Below the pieces are notes generated by a model. The model was given only the letters and a program-made list of their open reading frames with translations. It had not been told where the DNA came from and searched no databases. Position numbers and translations under genes: made by a program. Positions 1-11,572 of a stretch of 64,000 nucleotides of DNA are shown here, piece after piece (the first letter of the stretch is position 1; the number at the start of each line of letters is the position of its first letter). The stretch spans positions 109,795,928 through 109,859,927 of the forward strand of contig JBOZIK010000001.1 in NCBI GenBank assembly GCA_051453625.1. Reading direction: 5' to 3'. The DNA is from Welwitschia mirabilis (taxonomy: Eukaryota; Gnetophyta; Gnetopsida; Welwitschiales).

Positions 1-293
1 AAAGTTACACGAGTGTTTGGTTGAGGAGGAGTACGAGTAATAGTTCCAACGACGGGTGGTGGATTCTGCGAGATAGGTTATTTTTAATGAGAGGTCGACA
101 TCATATTAAATTCTTCAAAATTGAAATCAAATTCACTTGTAGAATTATAATCAGAAATTTTAGAAAATTCTAAAGTTTGCGTACCTGGATTGTTTTGATT
201 TTCAAATTCAGAATTAAGCAAACCTTCTTGGATATTTTCTGCAATGAATTGTCACTCTCTCTGATATTTTTCACCTTCTCCGATCTTAACCAT
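1..293 (-). pseudogene. Athila-like gypsy gag, N-terminal fragment
   Basis: The start of a Ty3/gypsy gag gene is read on the minus strand from an ATG at 293 and runs off the window at position 1. The frame has at least one Trp-to-stop change near residue 14 and further stops beyond residue 70. The first 30 residues match, position by position, the gag start of the larger Athila-like element whose ATG is at 52934. Both have a basic start, then KYQ-like, EW-like and IxENI blocks, then GLLN. Gag forms the particle that packages element RNA. The lineage call rests on this match and on the primer-binding site and LTR next to it. The rest of the element lies outside the window. Confidence 0.6.
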
Positions 294-576
294 TCAGTTT
301 CAGTGCTATCCTATTTGTCATCCTGTCTGTCATCTGGACGATACTTGAGATGACACAGACAAAAAATAGAAAAACACAAAATAAGGAAAAAGTACAGAAA
401 AGGGATCTGTCATCTAACTTGACGTCTGGACGACTGAAAGGACGTCAGTGGTTAGTGAAAAACAAAAGAAAAGAACTGAAATGAAAATACTTATAGAGGG
501 TAATGGTACACCGATGCTACAGCAAACATCCATAATATTCACTGAAGCAACAATAACTCTCGATTTCCAAGAAGCC
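294..576 (-). other. 5' leader of the Athila-like element
   Basis: This untranslated stretch lies between the gag ATG and the primer-binding site. It holds several copies of a degenerate motif built from CATC and GATGAC (about 314-355 and 408-450). The same motif appears in the LTRs and leader of the element at 42604-54738. A minus-strand open frame at 414-629 crosses the leader into the LTR and looks like chance. Confidence 0.45.
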
Positions 577-595
577 TTCCCCGGTAATGATGCTA
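577..595 (-). promoter_or_regulatory. Primer-binding site, Athila type (tRNA-Asp-like)
   Basis: Read on the minus strand, the site matches the Athila-type primer-binding site as I recall it (TGGCGCCGTTGCCGGGGAA). Every mismatch is a transition (G to A or C to T). It lies directly beside the LTR end at 599, where a minus-strand primer site should be. The family assignment of the site is from memory. Confidence 0.55.
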
Positions 596-598
596 ATT

Positions 599-1763
599 TG
601 TTGCTGTGTGTATTTGTGCAATAGTTCACATTTTAATTTCAATCCTATTAATTATAAATAAGATGCAAAATACAATACACTAGTATAGACGGAGTGATCC
701 GAATGTCATAATTCTGTCAAAAGCCAATGGTATGGACAATAAAGAGTTAATTTCAGAAAAAAATGTATAACTTAATTTATTANNNNNNNNNNNNNNNNNN
801 NNNNNNNNNNNNNNNNNNNNNNNNNNNNNNNNNNNNNNNNNNNNNNNNNNNNNNNNNNNNNNNNNNNNNNNNNNNNNNNNNNNNNNNNNNNNNNNNNNNN
901 NNNNNNNNNNNNNNNNNNNNNNNNNNNNNNNNNNNNNNNNNNNNNNNNNNNNNNNNNNNNNNNNNNNNNNNNNNNNNNNNNNNNNNNNNNNNNNNNNNNN
1001 NNNNNNNNNNNNNNNNNNNNNNNNNNNNNNNNNNNNNNNNNNNNNNNNNNNNNNNNNNNNNNNNNNNNNNNNNNNNNNNNNNNNNNNNNNNNNNNNNNNN
1101 NNNNNNNNNNNNNNNNNNNNNNNNNNNNNNNNNNNNNNNNNNNNNNNNNNNNNNNNNNNNNNNNNNNNNNNNNNNNNNNNNNNNNNNNNNNNNNNNNNNN
1201 NNNNNNNNNNNNNNNNNNNNNNNNNNNNNNNNNNNNNNNNNNNNNNNNNNNNNNNNNNNNNNNNNNNNNNNNNNNNNNNNNNNNNNNNNNNNNNNNNNNN
1301 NNNNNNNNNNNNNNNNNNNNNNNNNNNNNNNNNNNNNNNNNNNNNNNNNNNNNNNNNNNNNNNNNNNNNNNNNNNNNNNNNNNNNNNNNNNNNNNNNNNN
1401 NNNNNNNNNNNNNNNNNNNNNNNNNNNNNNNNNNNNNNNNNNNNNNNNNNNNNNNNNNNNNNNNNNNNNNNNNNNNNNNNNNNNNNNNNNNNNNNNNNNN
1501 NNNNNNNNNNNNNNNNNNNNNNNNNNNNNNNNNNNNNNNNNNNNNNNNNNNNNNNNNNNNNNNNNNNNNNNNNNNNNNNNNNNNNNNNNNNNNNNNNNNN
1601 NNNNNNNNNNNNNNNNNNNNNNNNNNNNNNNNNNNNNNNNNNNNNNNNNNNNNNNNNNNNNNNNNNNNNNNNNNNNNNNNNNNNNNTAGGCATTTATCTG
1701 TTAGTTTATCTGCAAAACAACTCAAAATACCCTATCAAATACATTTAAGTTGGCGTCGCAACA
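599..1763 (-). repeat. 5' LTR of Athila-like element (interrupted by gap)
   Basis: In element direction the LTR starts TGTTGCGACG (plus-strand end 1763) and ends CA at 599. The outer ~60 bp at 1700-1763 match the outer end of the LTR at 53405-54738 and more loosely 43700-43771. The block at 680-780 matches the starts of the LTRs at 42604 and 53410 (a shared TATAGAC-then-purine block). About 900 bp are hidden by Ns. The estimated length, near 1.2 kb, agrees with the other two LTRs. Confidence 0.65.
783..1686. other. Assembly gap (904 N)
   Basis: A run of Ns inside the Athila-like LTR. Its non-round length suggests an estimated gap size rather than a default placeholder. Confidence 0.99.
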
Positions 1764-3719
1764 ATGGTATTAAGGTCATATGTTATTTGGGTGGGTTCTT
1801 CTCTATCTTTTATCTCATTTATTCACCTTCATCTTTTTGAGTATGTGATCATATGAAATTTTTTTAAAAAAAAAGGAAAAAAAAGAGAGAAAAATAATAA
1901 CCAGATCTATTATATATTGTTATTCAAAGAAAAATGCATGGTCACTATGATGTTATACCACACTAGAGTAAATTTTTTTGATAAGAACCTTTAGTAGTAT
2001 TTGTAGCTATGGGAACTCCACTAGGAGGTCAGTTAGTCATACTTCATGAGTTCTTACTCCTCTCATTATAGTTGTAGTCACCTCATCATGGAAAAAGTTG
2101 TAATAAAATTTGAGGCTATAAGATCAGTGGTGTTCTTAGTGTCATTAGAGAATTGCTTATTTCTTAGACTCTTAGTATTCCTACTTGATCATTTTAATTT
2201 TGAAGATTTGGATATGTTTATGGGATAAGAGTAGGTGATTTCATTTCTAAGTAATTTTTGATCTTAACATTAATTATTCTAAGCACTTAAATTTTTTTGA
2301 TACCACCATAACCATTACCCTTTTCAAGTAAACATTATGAAGTTAATACATTTTGTCATGCATATTTACTTATGTGGATTTGTGATGTCTTCCTTGGGAG
2401 TTTGCTAGATTAGTACTTAGGATAGGTAAATAATCTTCTCCTTATTCCTTATGTCCATTTTTATTCTATGTTTTTTCGGTTTTTAAGTTTGGGATTTCAA
2501 AGTCATTTATGCATTTTGTCATTCTTTTATAGGAACTTAATTATTTAGTAATTTCTAAAAATTTGAAAATAGAAAGAACATCTTTTTTATTTTTAGTTTT
2601 TATGAGTTTTCTTTTAGCTTATATGGTTATGGGTTTATCTTACTTCTTTTTTTTATTAAAGCACATTCACTCAGCTCTGATTGATAGTTTTTAGCCTAGA
2701 TAGATTATTTTCTTATGTCATAGTTTTCTTTACTTGTGAATTTGTCTTTTTTATCTTGATTTTTCTTAGTTTTCTTTCTTTGTTTCTATCTTTCTAAGTT
2801 TTTTTTGTTTAGAACTGATACTTAAATAATCATATTTAAGCCTAAGTTTTCTAGCTGAATTTTTTTCTTGTTTAAAAACTTTTCAATGCTTGTCATCCAC
2901 CTGATCATTTAAATGACACTGGAAGTATGATAGTTTAATTTTTTTTTTTTTTGAGAGTCATCCTAGGGCTATCATCAAACAATGTGACTAGATGATAGTG
3001 TGATATAACCACTACCCAAATCCTTTGTCCTTATTTTTGCCCATTCATTTGAGAGATGATGATCCTTCTATCTGTACCAGCATTTTGGATCTTATCCCAC
3101 TTGATTTCATATTTAGATTTTCAAGATTTCACTAGATTTTAAAAAATGAGATATAGTTCTCTCTCCTCTTATTTTTTTAAATTTTTTCTCTTTTTTTAGC
3201 CTTTTAATGCATATTTTTTATGTATATCACTTATTTTTTTTTGCATTCTTTGATTTGGGACTTATGAATTTGAATTTCATTGTGTATTTTTTGAGTTATA
3301 AATAATTGTGTAGTTTATGAGGTATTTTAAGATTTCTGTCTTTCACATTCATTTTCATACAAATCATAAGTTAAAACATAATGGTCCTTTAGGCAAAATT
3401 GATTAGTTTAATGTGTTCTACGTTTCTACTAAATTAGATTTTTTATTTAAGTACTTGAAATTTTAACTACATATGGGGTCGACATAAAATAGTTCTTTTC
3501 AATTTTTTACATATTTTTTATTATTCTTTACATGTTTAGGTAATTTGAGATGCATTACAACTTTTAAAAAGGATAGGACATTTTAATATTTTTAATAGTT
3601 TTCTATTGATTTTTAAAGGTTGTTATTATGCATCCATGTGACATTTTGATATGTCTTTTCTATTTTTGCATGATGTTTTTTTGTGATTTCCGATTGAGTA
3701 GGCCCTATAAACATAGAGC
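1764..3719. other. AT-rich spacer without recognisable gene
   Basis: Long T-rich and A-rich runs with no coding signal above chance on either strand. A 60-residue open frame at 2046-2228 has no recognisable motif. Two degenerate CATC/GATGAC motif clusters lie near 2890-2930 and 2955-3000. Confidence 0.5.
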
Positions 3720-4960
3720 TAGATAGGCCAAGGTTGAGACCAAGGTATCGAAGAATAAGTCAAGTCCCATAGTTAAGCCTGAGATAGAACACACAAGGCC
3801 TAGACATCTGCCACATTGGCATGAACATTTTATGTCCATTCAGATAGCTAGCACCTATGTTAAGCATTCCTTTGGTGATTTTATGAGCTGTATTAAGCTA
3901 GAGATAGACAAGAGGCTAATAGATTTTAGTTTAGATAAATTACCTATGCACGTGGATGATATTATGTTTCAAAGATAAGGTAATTTTATCACACCATGTA
4001 TATCGAGATGCGACCTGATACTTGTGGTCAACTATAGGACATGATTGTTACATACATATGGGATAAAGAGGTAGCAATCCTCCCATCCCATATTATAGTT
4101 ATCATAGATCTTGATGGGCTTAGAAACATGCATATACACTCTATTAGTGGGATTGAGGAATGTCGAGCATATGGTACCATTTTAGATATACCAGTCAATT
4201 TCACTACTGATTGACTTAGGGTACTTATTACTCAATTAGTCCCCACATATAAGGCTTTACATAAAGAGATGATTTATAACATTAATTCATATTTTTACCA
4301 TAATTACACAATGGTAGTATATTTATAGACATTGATAGCCTTTAGACAAGGAGAGCATATAGATCTTCCTAATTTTATCTGGAGGAGACTTAGATCTATG
4401 GTGAAGGCGTGATAACTTCAGACACTTGATTACCCATGCTTCCTCTCAATACTCTTTAGATAATTTAAAATACCAAAGCCCATGGAAAAGAAGCACATAT
4501 TTCACATAAAAACTTTAGTTTACTATTCATAGGACATGGGTATACAGGTTCTAGGAGAGGCAAAGAGACCTTAGGTACAGAGTCCTGCAGTTGAAGCTTT
4601 ACTTGAGCAGATTCAAGCTCTCATAACTGAGACCATTAAGACCAATATAGTTTTTATTGATAGAGGTATCCAATCACTTGATCAAAGGATCAAGACTCTT
4701 AATTAGAGGATGCAAGTACTTTATTAGAGGACACAGGTACTTAATAAAAAATAGTAGACATTTAAGTAGAGGATCTTATCTATTGAGAGAAGAGTCTAAC
4801 ACATTGAGGATTAGAACATTGACAAGTATCAACTTATTATTTCCATTCAGCAAAGTGTTATAGTAGATAATTCTGAGGTGGTAGTATTTAGGATGATGAA
4901 ATGGTCAGATTGATCTCCACATCTTTAGACCTCCATTTCCTCATAGATCCTGAGAATCAT
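3720..4960 (+). pseudogene. Broken env-like or plant transposon-associated ORF
   Basis: A degraded plus-strand reading frame continues for about 1.2 kb, though it is broken by many stops. Most stops are TAG or TAA where a Gln codon would fit. The middle part, about 4080-4560, has the pattern I know from the plant-only 'putative plant transposon protein' domain (PF20167-like). That domain often lies in the env-like region of plant LTR retrotransposons. Visible segments include a GIEECRAYG stretch near 4155, a YNINSYFYHNYTM stretch near 4280, and an RQGEHIDLPNFIWRRL stretch near 4345. The C-terminal part (4600-4870) has repeating hydrophobic spacing that suggests a coiled coil. The domain name is from memory and function is unknown. 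No LTR can be tied to it. Confidence 0.4.
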
Positions 4961-7900
4961 TCCTCTTCTCCTCTTGCTCATGAGTTAGCTATTGAATCAC
5001 AGTTTATCTTATGTGTATGAGGAGATTAATTTTATTTATATATACTTTTGTACTGAAAACTCTCTTTTATTTTATAAATGCATTAATTTTCTAGCATGTC
5101 GTACTAATTTATATCTAACTTTTAATGTCTATCTTTCATTTTTTATATGTTATGATAAGGGTTTATTTTACTTGGGTAATCTTTTTATTTCTTTAGTATT
5201 TAATTCAATGGAGAGATATTTTATTAATTTTATTAATTATCTATAAAGATCAAAATTATGTTATAGATTCCTAATTTTAAAATTATTTTTAATCCTATCA
5301 TCCCCTGCATTATTCGGATGATGACCTAGATGACTGACTGGCTAATTCTTTGGTAGATGAAATGTTTAATTATTCTAATTTCTTAAAATCTAGTATATAT
5401 GCCTATAAATTCTAAAAATATTTTTAAGGTGATTTCCTTAAGTATCCTAGCTATATTATTGTTTAATAAGTTGACTCGTAAACATGGTCTACCACCTAGT
5501 TTTATTAAGAACTAGTAAGGCTAAGTGAGAGGCTATGTTGTGCTGCCAACATATGCATTTTTAATAGAGTATTTTGAATAGTTTTATAGGATACAAGATA
5601 TGTAAATGCTTGTTTTTTGTAATAATGGAAAGCTGAGATGAAAAGGATGAAAATATGCAATCTTCATAATGATTTATAGCATTATGAGTAATTCTAAATA
5701 CTTTATTTCTAAGGCAACTTCTTATAAAACATTGAGGATGATGCACCAATGGAAGATTCTTAAAAGACCATCATCCACCTCATCATCTAGATGACTATAA
5801 AGATGACAAAGTTTTTATGGTAATAAGGATGCTAACTATAATCAATCTGGTAGCTAATATAGATTATTTATGAGGTGATATCATCTTCTATATTATTCAG
5901 ATCACCAGCCAAATGACATTGTTTTAATGTCTGCACTAAATAACTCACTTAATTTTTGCCAACTATCTACTATTTCTCCTAGCACGGTTGTTATGATTTT
6001 ATCCATGCATGTCTATTTGTTTTATTGTGTGCTTATGTATCAATAAATAGTAATCTCATCCTCAACTCTTACTTATCTTCATTTATACCTATATTTCTTA
6101 TGATAGGAGATTGAAGGGTCAAAGATCCATCCTTGTAGTTATAAAGAGACATTTTTATTGATGTTGGATGGCATTTCCTCCATTGAGATGTGGCTACTTT
6201 GTAACACAGGTGTTGTTTAAAACTTAATACAAAACATTTCTTTTTACGATTTTAATGCGTGTTTGTTCCTTACCCTCATAGCTTATGTTGCTTATGATCC
6301 AGTAATAGTTTCTTTAGTAATATAAATTATGACAACAACTTTTATCAAATTTGTGCATAGTTAGTTTGGATTATATGCATTATTATTTCCTTTTTCTAGA
6401 TTGGCTTTGCATGAGTGTATTGCATTTTACTTTTATATATTACAAGTTATTTCTGTGGTTAAACTACAAGTACCTTTTCTTGTGAAAATCAACTCTCCTG
6501 ATTCCTAACTTGGATTCAATGAATTATGACATTCAAGTCACTCTCGTCTATATTAGTATGTTATTTTTATGAAAATATTTGTGATTAACAGAACTCAACT
6601 GAACTAAGGATGTAATATTACATAAATATATACCACAACAAGTTAACATCATTATTTTCCTTATAGAATTTATTAAGAAAATCCCATATTCTATTAAATT
6701 TTTGAGATACATATGCATAATTAAGAGGATAATAAAAATTTAGAGTAGAAATCTCTCAACCCAATAAATAAGTTCCATCATCTAAAATTAAATTCCACTA
6801 AATAAAAAGATCCTAGATGTCAACCATTACTATTTTGATTAGAGAGAAAAACATGAAGAAATCCTTGCTAGACTTAGAAGCTAGTACAAAATCTTTTACC
6901 TTAATGTATCTACAAGTAACTTGGTTTAGATGGCTTGGAATGTAATAAGCTTTAACTATAAATCACCCATAATTCCATTAATCTTTAGAAACTATAGAAT
7001 ATCTCAGGATACAAGTAGAGAGTTGTTATTTTCCTATGAACTTTATGGTTGTAGAGATGGATAAAATAGGTAATCATGTAGTTCTTATAAACATTACTAG
7101 ACATTTTCTTATAAGTACTAATTCATTGAGCAATTTTAGGAATTTTATTATGAAGATATCATTTGGAAAATTAGTTATTAAACTCAATATCTTCCATAAA
7201 ATAAAACTGCCTTTAATTAATAATTGTTTTAAGCATGTTAGAAATTAATTCCTTCATCTTAGATCATCTCCTTACAAGAAAAGCATTTTTGATTTACCTT
7301 CATATTATGAGAATGATTAATCATTAACTTAAATAATAAGTCTTATATTTAGTTAAAAATAGTTTTAAATCTTAATTATTCCTTTTTAGGTAATAATCCA
7401 AATTTTCTGATGGGTCTTGGTTCAAACCTATCCACCTCCTAAGAAAATGTTTTTACTTGACCTATTTTTGATACATAAATAATCTTTAAAATTGATTCTT
7501 TATGATTTTAGATGTCTAGATCCTAGTATTCTCAAGCACAATGTTTATCTTAATAATAGTGTCTAATCAATTCTTAATTCTTAAATATCATATTCTTATA
7601 TAAGGTACTTATGAATGAATACTTTGCATATGAGACATACTTTAATCATTGCCTTTACATTTCTAAATCTGTTTACCTGATATATATTAAGAAACTTTAT
7701 TTTAAAATATATGTGATTTTATTTCACAATGATAGAATTAGTGTTTTTCTAGTATTTTGTTTTAAGAGTCTTAGATTTAAACTACATTAGGCATGAGCCA
7801 CTTGACAGTGTATTTTTTATAATAAACCCTAATGATTATCATCCTCTGATAATCTTTAATCATTTCACCCTTTTACTTGAAGATGTTTTCATAATATTAA

Positions 7901-8778
7901 TCAATCATCCACCTCATTCATCCTCTTATAAATCCATATCACCTAATGATTTTCGTTAATTTCCTTTCTAAAGAAATCATTAATACAGTAATCTTTATCA
8001 TCTCAAAGTTTAATTGATATTTTGTAACTTCTTTTTTGGTAAGAAAAATTCATCTTTATCTTTAAATTATTTGTTAGAGCTTATAGTTATTTAAATTATC
8101 CAAGGAAGTTAATATTAAGATAAAAGGTAAATTTTTGCTTTCATGAGATGATCTTATCTTAAACTCATTAATGGGATGAGATTTTCTCTCAATTACGCTA
8201 ATGAGTCAATGACCCTTTCTTATGCTTATTAAAAAAAATTAAAAAAATATAAAAAAAGAAAAGATAAAAAAGATATATTAAAGCTCTTAAATGCACATTA
8301 TTCTTGTGATTATTAGTATTGGGTTTTATTAATTGCATTAGGTCTTTGAATATCGACTAGTAATGCAGCACTAACGATTCATTTATAGTACATTCAGCTA
8401 CATTATAGATATAAATGTTTGATGGTAATGTAGCACTAAATTATTCATTTAAAAAATTTTAAATTTAGTGGAATAAGTATCATAATACTAAATGCTCAAT
8501 ATGATCAAATTCTTAAAGCAGTTACTTATGGAGCTATAAGGAAATTGGAATAAATTATGGTGGAATTGGAAAAATCTTATGACATGCTTAATTTAATATA
8601 TTTTAACTTAATAATCTTTAATGCTCTTAAATTATAAAAAATTTTAAAACTTTCTTCATCTTCTCTATAAATCTATGCAAATTAAATAAAAATGAAAAAA
8701 AATGACCATTAACTTATATTTCATGAGTCTTATTTATTCATAGATTACATAGTAGGTTTATTATTTCATTTCCATTTT
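4961..8778. other. AT-rich region, no gene recognised
   Basis: Short open frames at 4992-5246 (+), 5561-5749 (-) and 7036-7248 (+) are low-complexity and show no domain. The first part (5286-5950) holds further CATC/GATGAC motif copies like those of the Athila-like leader and LTRs. It may be the non-coding tail of the element that carried the ORF before it. Nothing is recognised from 5950 to 8778. Confidence 0.45.
5286..5950. repeat. Cluster of degenerate CATC...GATGAC motifs
   Basis: Copies are visible at about 5288-5340, 5766-5812 and 5880-5925. Each combines ATCATCC or CATCTAG with one or two GATGAC units, forming short imperfect palindromes. Similar units occur at 2890-3000, 310-450, 43385-43530, 52985-53230 and 54170-54500. 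Confidence 0.45.
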
Positions 8779-9643
8779 TAAAGTATAAGGTTTCAATGAT
8801 GTTAACAGGCATGAGAATCAATTAAAAAAATGGCCATCATTCATCACAATCATGTTAAGAAGCTAACCTTTGCACGTAGATGTCCCTACTTAAAATAGGA
8901 TGGAGGTCACCTCTACTTTGGATAAATTATATCTGTGATAGGTCTCAAGCCCAAATGTCCCCACTTAAATTGGGCAAACACTTCCTCTTCTTACAAGAAA
9001 CATGATTAATAAGTCTCAAGTCTATACTTCCCCATTCCAAACAATCTGAACGTTCCTCCTCTATTCAGATTCTTTACAATCTACACCTGTGGTAGGTATG
9101 GATGTCCATCCCCTTCAAGGACGAATGTCCCCATACTCTTAGTGGTATGGACATATACACTACCTTAAGGATAGACATTCACTCCCCTAGGAGAAAATAC
9201 ATCCCCAATTCTTATGGTGGACATTCTTCCTTCAAACCATTGGAAAAATTGTCTTCTTTGGATAAGAGTGTGATGATGTTTAGTGGCTATTCTCTTTTGG
9301 TACATCATTCAATTACATTAGAAATATGAATTTAATTGGAATATGAGATTGACATGAATTGAAATCACCATTTAGGATTTCTCTTCAATAACTATTTTTC
9401 CCTTCTTTATAAGAGGAGTAAACCCTGTTTTGTTAGGATTAACCGAAATTACAATGGCATATATAGTTTTGTAAAGAGAAATAGAAGCTAATATTTGGTT
9501 ATCTATTCGCGATTTATGATCCTATCTTGTGTATTCAATTGGACTAGATCCTATACTTTTGCATCTATGTTTGAATACATTTCATTATTTTTCTATTTCT
9601 CTTGTGGTTAAGTCTGAGTCATTAAAAGACTTTAAGTGTAAGA

Positions 9644-9800
9644 GTTTGATGATAAGCCTAAAACATCATCATTGTTATGTATGAGATTGATGATAAGCCT
9701 AAAATATCATTACTATTATGTGTGAGGTTGATGATAATCCTAAAAAATCATCACTATTATAAGAAAGGTTAATGAACAATCAGAAAATGATTAGTTCAAG
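9644..9800 (+). repeat. 41-bp tandem hairpin units in LTR D copy 1
   Basis: Four units start at about 9646, 9687, 9728 and 9769, so the spacing is exactly 41 bp. Each unit carries TTGATGATAAGCC followed by an ATCATCA block, which can pair with TGATGAT to form a small stem-loop. The fourth unit is degenerate. The matching array in LTR D copy 2 has three units. Confidence 0.75.
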
Positions 9801-9844
9801 AGTGATAAGAGAACTAAGGAAGAGGACATCTTGTTTTTCCTTGA

Positions 9845-9883
9845 AGAGTGAAGTAGGCACATTTCTGAATCACTATAAATCTT
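9845..9883 (+). promoter_or_regulatory. Shared LTR promoter-like block (TATAAAT)
   Basis: The block AAGAGTG(A/G)AGTAGG followed by CTGAATCACTATAAATC contains a TATAAAT box. It recurs in four other LTRs here (10289-10330 minus, 13875-13914, 20284-20325, 25432-25473) although the surrounding LTR sequence differs between families. It probably marks the core promoter and transcription start zone. Confidence 0.5.
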
Positions 9884-10109
9884 ATGGATTAATTATTTTT
9901 TTATTTTGCTATTTTTCTTAGATTTAGTTTTTATTTGTAAAGATGATTAATTTCATTTTAGAATTAGGTTTTTGGATTAAAATTAATTATTATTCCTATT
10001 CACCCCACTCTATAAATTTCAATAACTAGTAGAAAATCCATTTAAAGGGTTACTCATTTTTAGGGTTCAGGAGTTTAGATATGTTAGGATATAATAATAA
10101 CTCTACCTA

Positions 10110-10121
10110 ACTCTAATACCA
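10110..10121 (-). promoter_or_regulatory. Primer-binding site (initiator tRNA-Met type), minus strand
   Basis: Read on the minus strand the site is TGGTATTAGAGT. It differs from the usual copia tRNA-Met primer site at two positions, both transitions. It sits two bases from the LTR end at 10124, so the LTR to its right is the 5' LTR of a minus-strand element whose internal region would lie to the left. Only about 90 bp of that internal region remain before the D-type LTR. Confidence 0.7.
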
Positions 10122-10123
10122 AA

Positions 10124-11116
10124 TGAAGGATCTAGAATGCTAGAGAAGAGAGATGAAAAGATTTAAAAAATTAATAAATAAATTAACTATCTTGATAAGA
10201 AATGAATACTAAAATATTTGTGCAATAAGAAAAATAGAAAGTAATCTAAAAGTAAAGAACTAAAAGCACAAAGTATCAATGGAGATAAACACACAATTTA
10301 TAGTGATTTGAAAAACATCCTACTTTACTGATGATAATTAACTTCTAACCAAGTCTGATCTGGATTTTCGTTAATTACTTTTCAAGTATTTTAGGTTTAC
10401 CTGTGACCTTTACAATTGAAGCTTTTTAGAGGCTTAGTTTCAACCTTTAGATAAAATGCTATGTGGTGATAATGGTGTGTTGTAATGCATAGGATCTACC
10501 AAATCTGAAGCTCAAGAATGATTGTTCTACACTGCTTGAGGTGATAGTACAATCTATGAACATATAGTATAACCAATTGACCAATTACACATGATAGCAA
10601 AAGATATTTATTTGTATTTGGTCAAAGAAAGATGTACTAAAACAATTCTACAATTATTCAAAAAGTTATATGATGATTTTAGATGTTGGCAAATATATAG
10701 GAAAAGCTTTTTAGGGTTTTATAAGTAAAAAGATTCTCAAATGAATAAAAATGAGTACCCAAATAGCTAGAAAAATCCTATTTTCATCATGGCCATCGAC
10801 TCCTCGAAATGTTCAGTCAACCTCATTCGGTGCCGTCACTAAAGGTAGTTATCCTCATATTTTTCCAATTGATGCAAGTTTCTTATGGCTGCATGTCTGA
10901 TCAACTCCATAAGCATCTAGTTGACTACATATCCATCGAGTCGATTCCATGTCCAAAAAAACGTAAAACTGTATGTATGGCCCAGGTCTAGTTAAATCCT
11001 TATGAATCTGGTCAACCTCTTGATGACAAAGAATGGAAACATTTCACTCTATGTTTGGTCAACCCCTCTAGATCTAGTCAACTCATTGATAATCAGATGT
11101 GACAAATTTGATTCTT
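10124..11116 (-). repeat. Copia LTR on minus strand, truncated by gap
   Basis: The LTR ends (element direction) at 10124 with GATCCTTCA, beside a primer-binding site. That end resembles the CGATCCTATCA end of the LTRs at 12893 and 19298. It carries the shared CACTATAAAT block on the minus strand at 10289-10330. Near 10800-11095 it has an array of GGTCAACC / AGTTGAC motifs like those of the 12893 and 19298 LTRs, so it belongs to a related family. The far edge is lost in the gap at 11117. Short open frames at 10809-10991 and 11002-11226 lie inside this motif array and are not genes. Confidence 0.6.
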
Positions 11117-11216
11117 NNNNNNNNNNNNNNNNNNNNNNNNNNNNNNNNNNNNNNNNNNNNNNNNNNNNNNNNNNNNNNNNNNNNNNNNNNNNNNNNNNNN
11201 NNNNNNNNNNNNNNNN
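11117..11216. other. Assembly gap (100 N)
   Basis: A default-length gap between the minus-strand LTR and the tail of a plus-strand D-type LTR. The junction between these two LTRs is therefore not observed. Confidence 0.99.
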
Positions 11217-11248
11217 ACCTTTTTAGAAATTTCAATTGATATAAGAGC
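11217..11248 (+). repeat. Tail of D-type 5' LTR plus primer-binding site
   Basis: Positions 11217-11234 match the last 18 bases of the D-type LTRs (TTTAGAAATTTCA; compare 25595-25607). A copia tRNA-Met primer-binding site follows at 11237-11248 (TGATATAAGAGC, 10 of 12 bases). This is therefore the inner edge of a plus-strand 5' LTR. The internal region that follows is probably the beginning of the element that resumes at 20508 and ends with the D-type LTR at 24583. Confidence 0.6.
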
Positions 11249-11303
11249 AATGTTACTCTTGATAGAGCTTCATCACTCTAAGTGGTTTGATGAGATCCAT
11301 CAT

Positions 11304-11472
11304 CATTGAAGGCCATTCGATCTCAAGGCCACCTTATTTTAATATGTCAAACTATTTTTTAAGAAATCTAAAATGATAATATTTTTAAAATCTCTTAATT
11401 TAATTATCTAGGATAGTGTTATGTGCAGTTACTTCAAACTCACTATTCCATTGGTAATTTGGTCTAATAAAT
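11304..11472 (+). pseudogene. Sirevirus-like copia gag, N-terminal fragment
   Basis: One frame begins EGHSISRPPYF, then NY about two residues on, then an RIVL block. This is the RPPxFxGxNY...W...V pattern of copia gag N-termini in the Sirevirus (SIRE/Maximus) group. Several stops break the frame where Trp or Gln codons would fit. It follows the primer-binding site at 11237 by about 60 bp, as expected. The frame ends at the gap. I infer that its continuation is the gag at 20508, with the inner elements inserted between. Confidence 0.55.
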
Positions 11473-11572
11473 NNNNNNNNNNNNNNNNNNNNNNNNNNNN
11501 NNNNNNNNNNNNNNNNNNNNNNNNNNNNNNNNNNNNNNNNNNNNNNNNNNNNNNNNNNNNNNNNNNNNNNNN
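11473..11572. other. Assembly gap (100 N)
   Basis: A default-length gap. The insertion point, 5' LTR and most of the internal region of the inner copia element would lie here, so the true missing length could be several kilobases. Confidence 0.99.

Larger units (their letters stand above)
8779..10021 (+). repeat. Sirevirus-like copia LTR, D type, copy 1
   Basis: It aligns along its whole length with 24583-25607. Shared blocks include the start (AAGTATRAGRTTTYAATGATG), an array of GATGTCCCC-like units, the 41-bp tandem hairpin units, the CACTATAAATC promoter-like block and the end in TTTCA. The left edge is approximate. The sequence after 10021 is not a primer-binding site, so this is a 3' LTR or a solo LTR. 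It is longer (about 1.24 kb) than copy 2 (about 1.03 kb), mainly because of more motif units. A 75-residue open frame at 9102-9329 is an accident of this non-coding LTR. Confidence 0.7.

Noticed and set aside
680-1725. Long open frames on both strands over 680-1725
   Set aside because: Almost all of their length is N; they are artefacts of the gap.
4992-5246. 84-residue plus-strand frame with many aromatic residues
   Set aside because: AT-driven composition and no recognisable motif.
9102-9329. Small protein inside the D-type LTR
   Set aside because: Lies in the GATGTCCCC motif array; the equivalent place in the second LTR copy (24583-25607) is not open.
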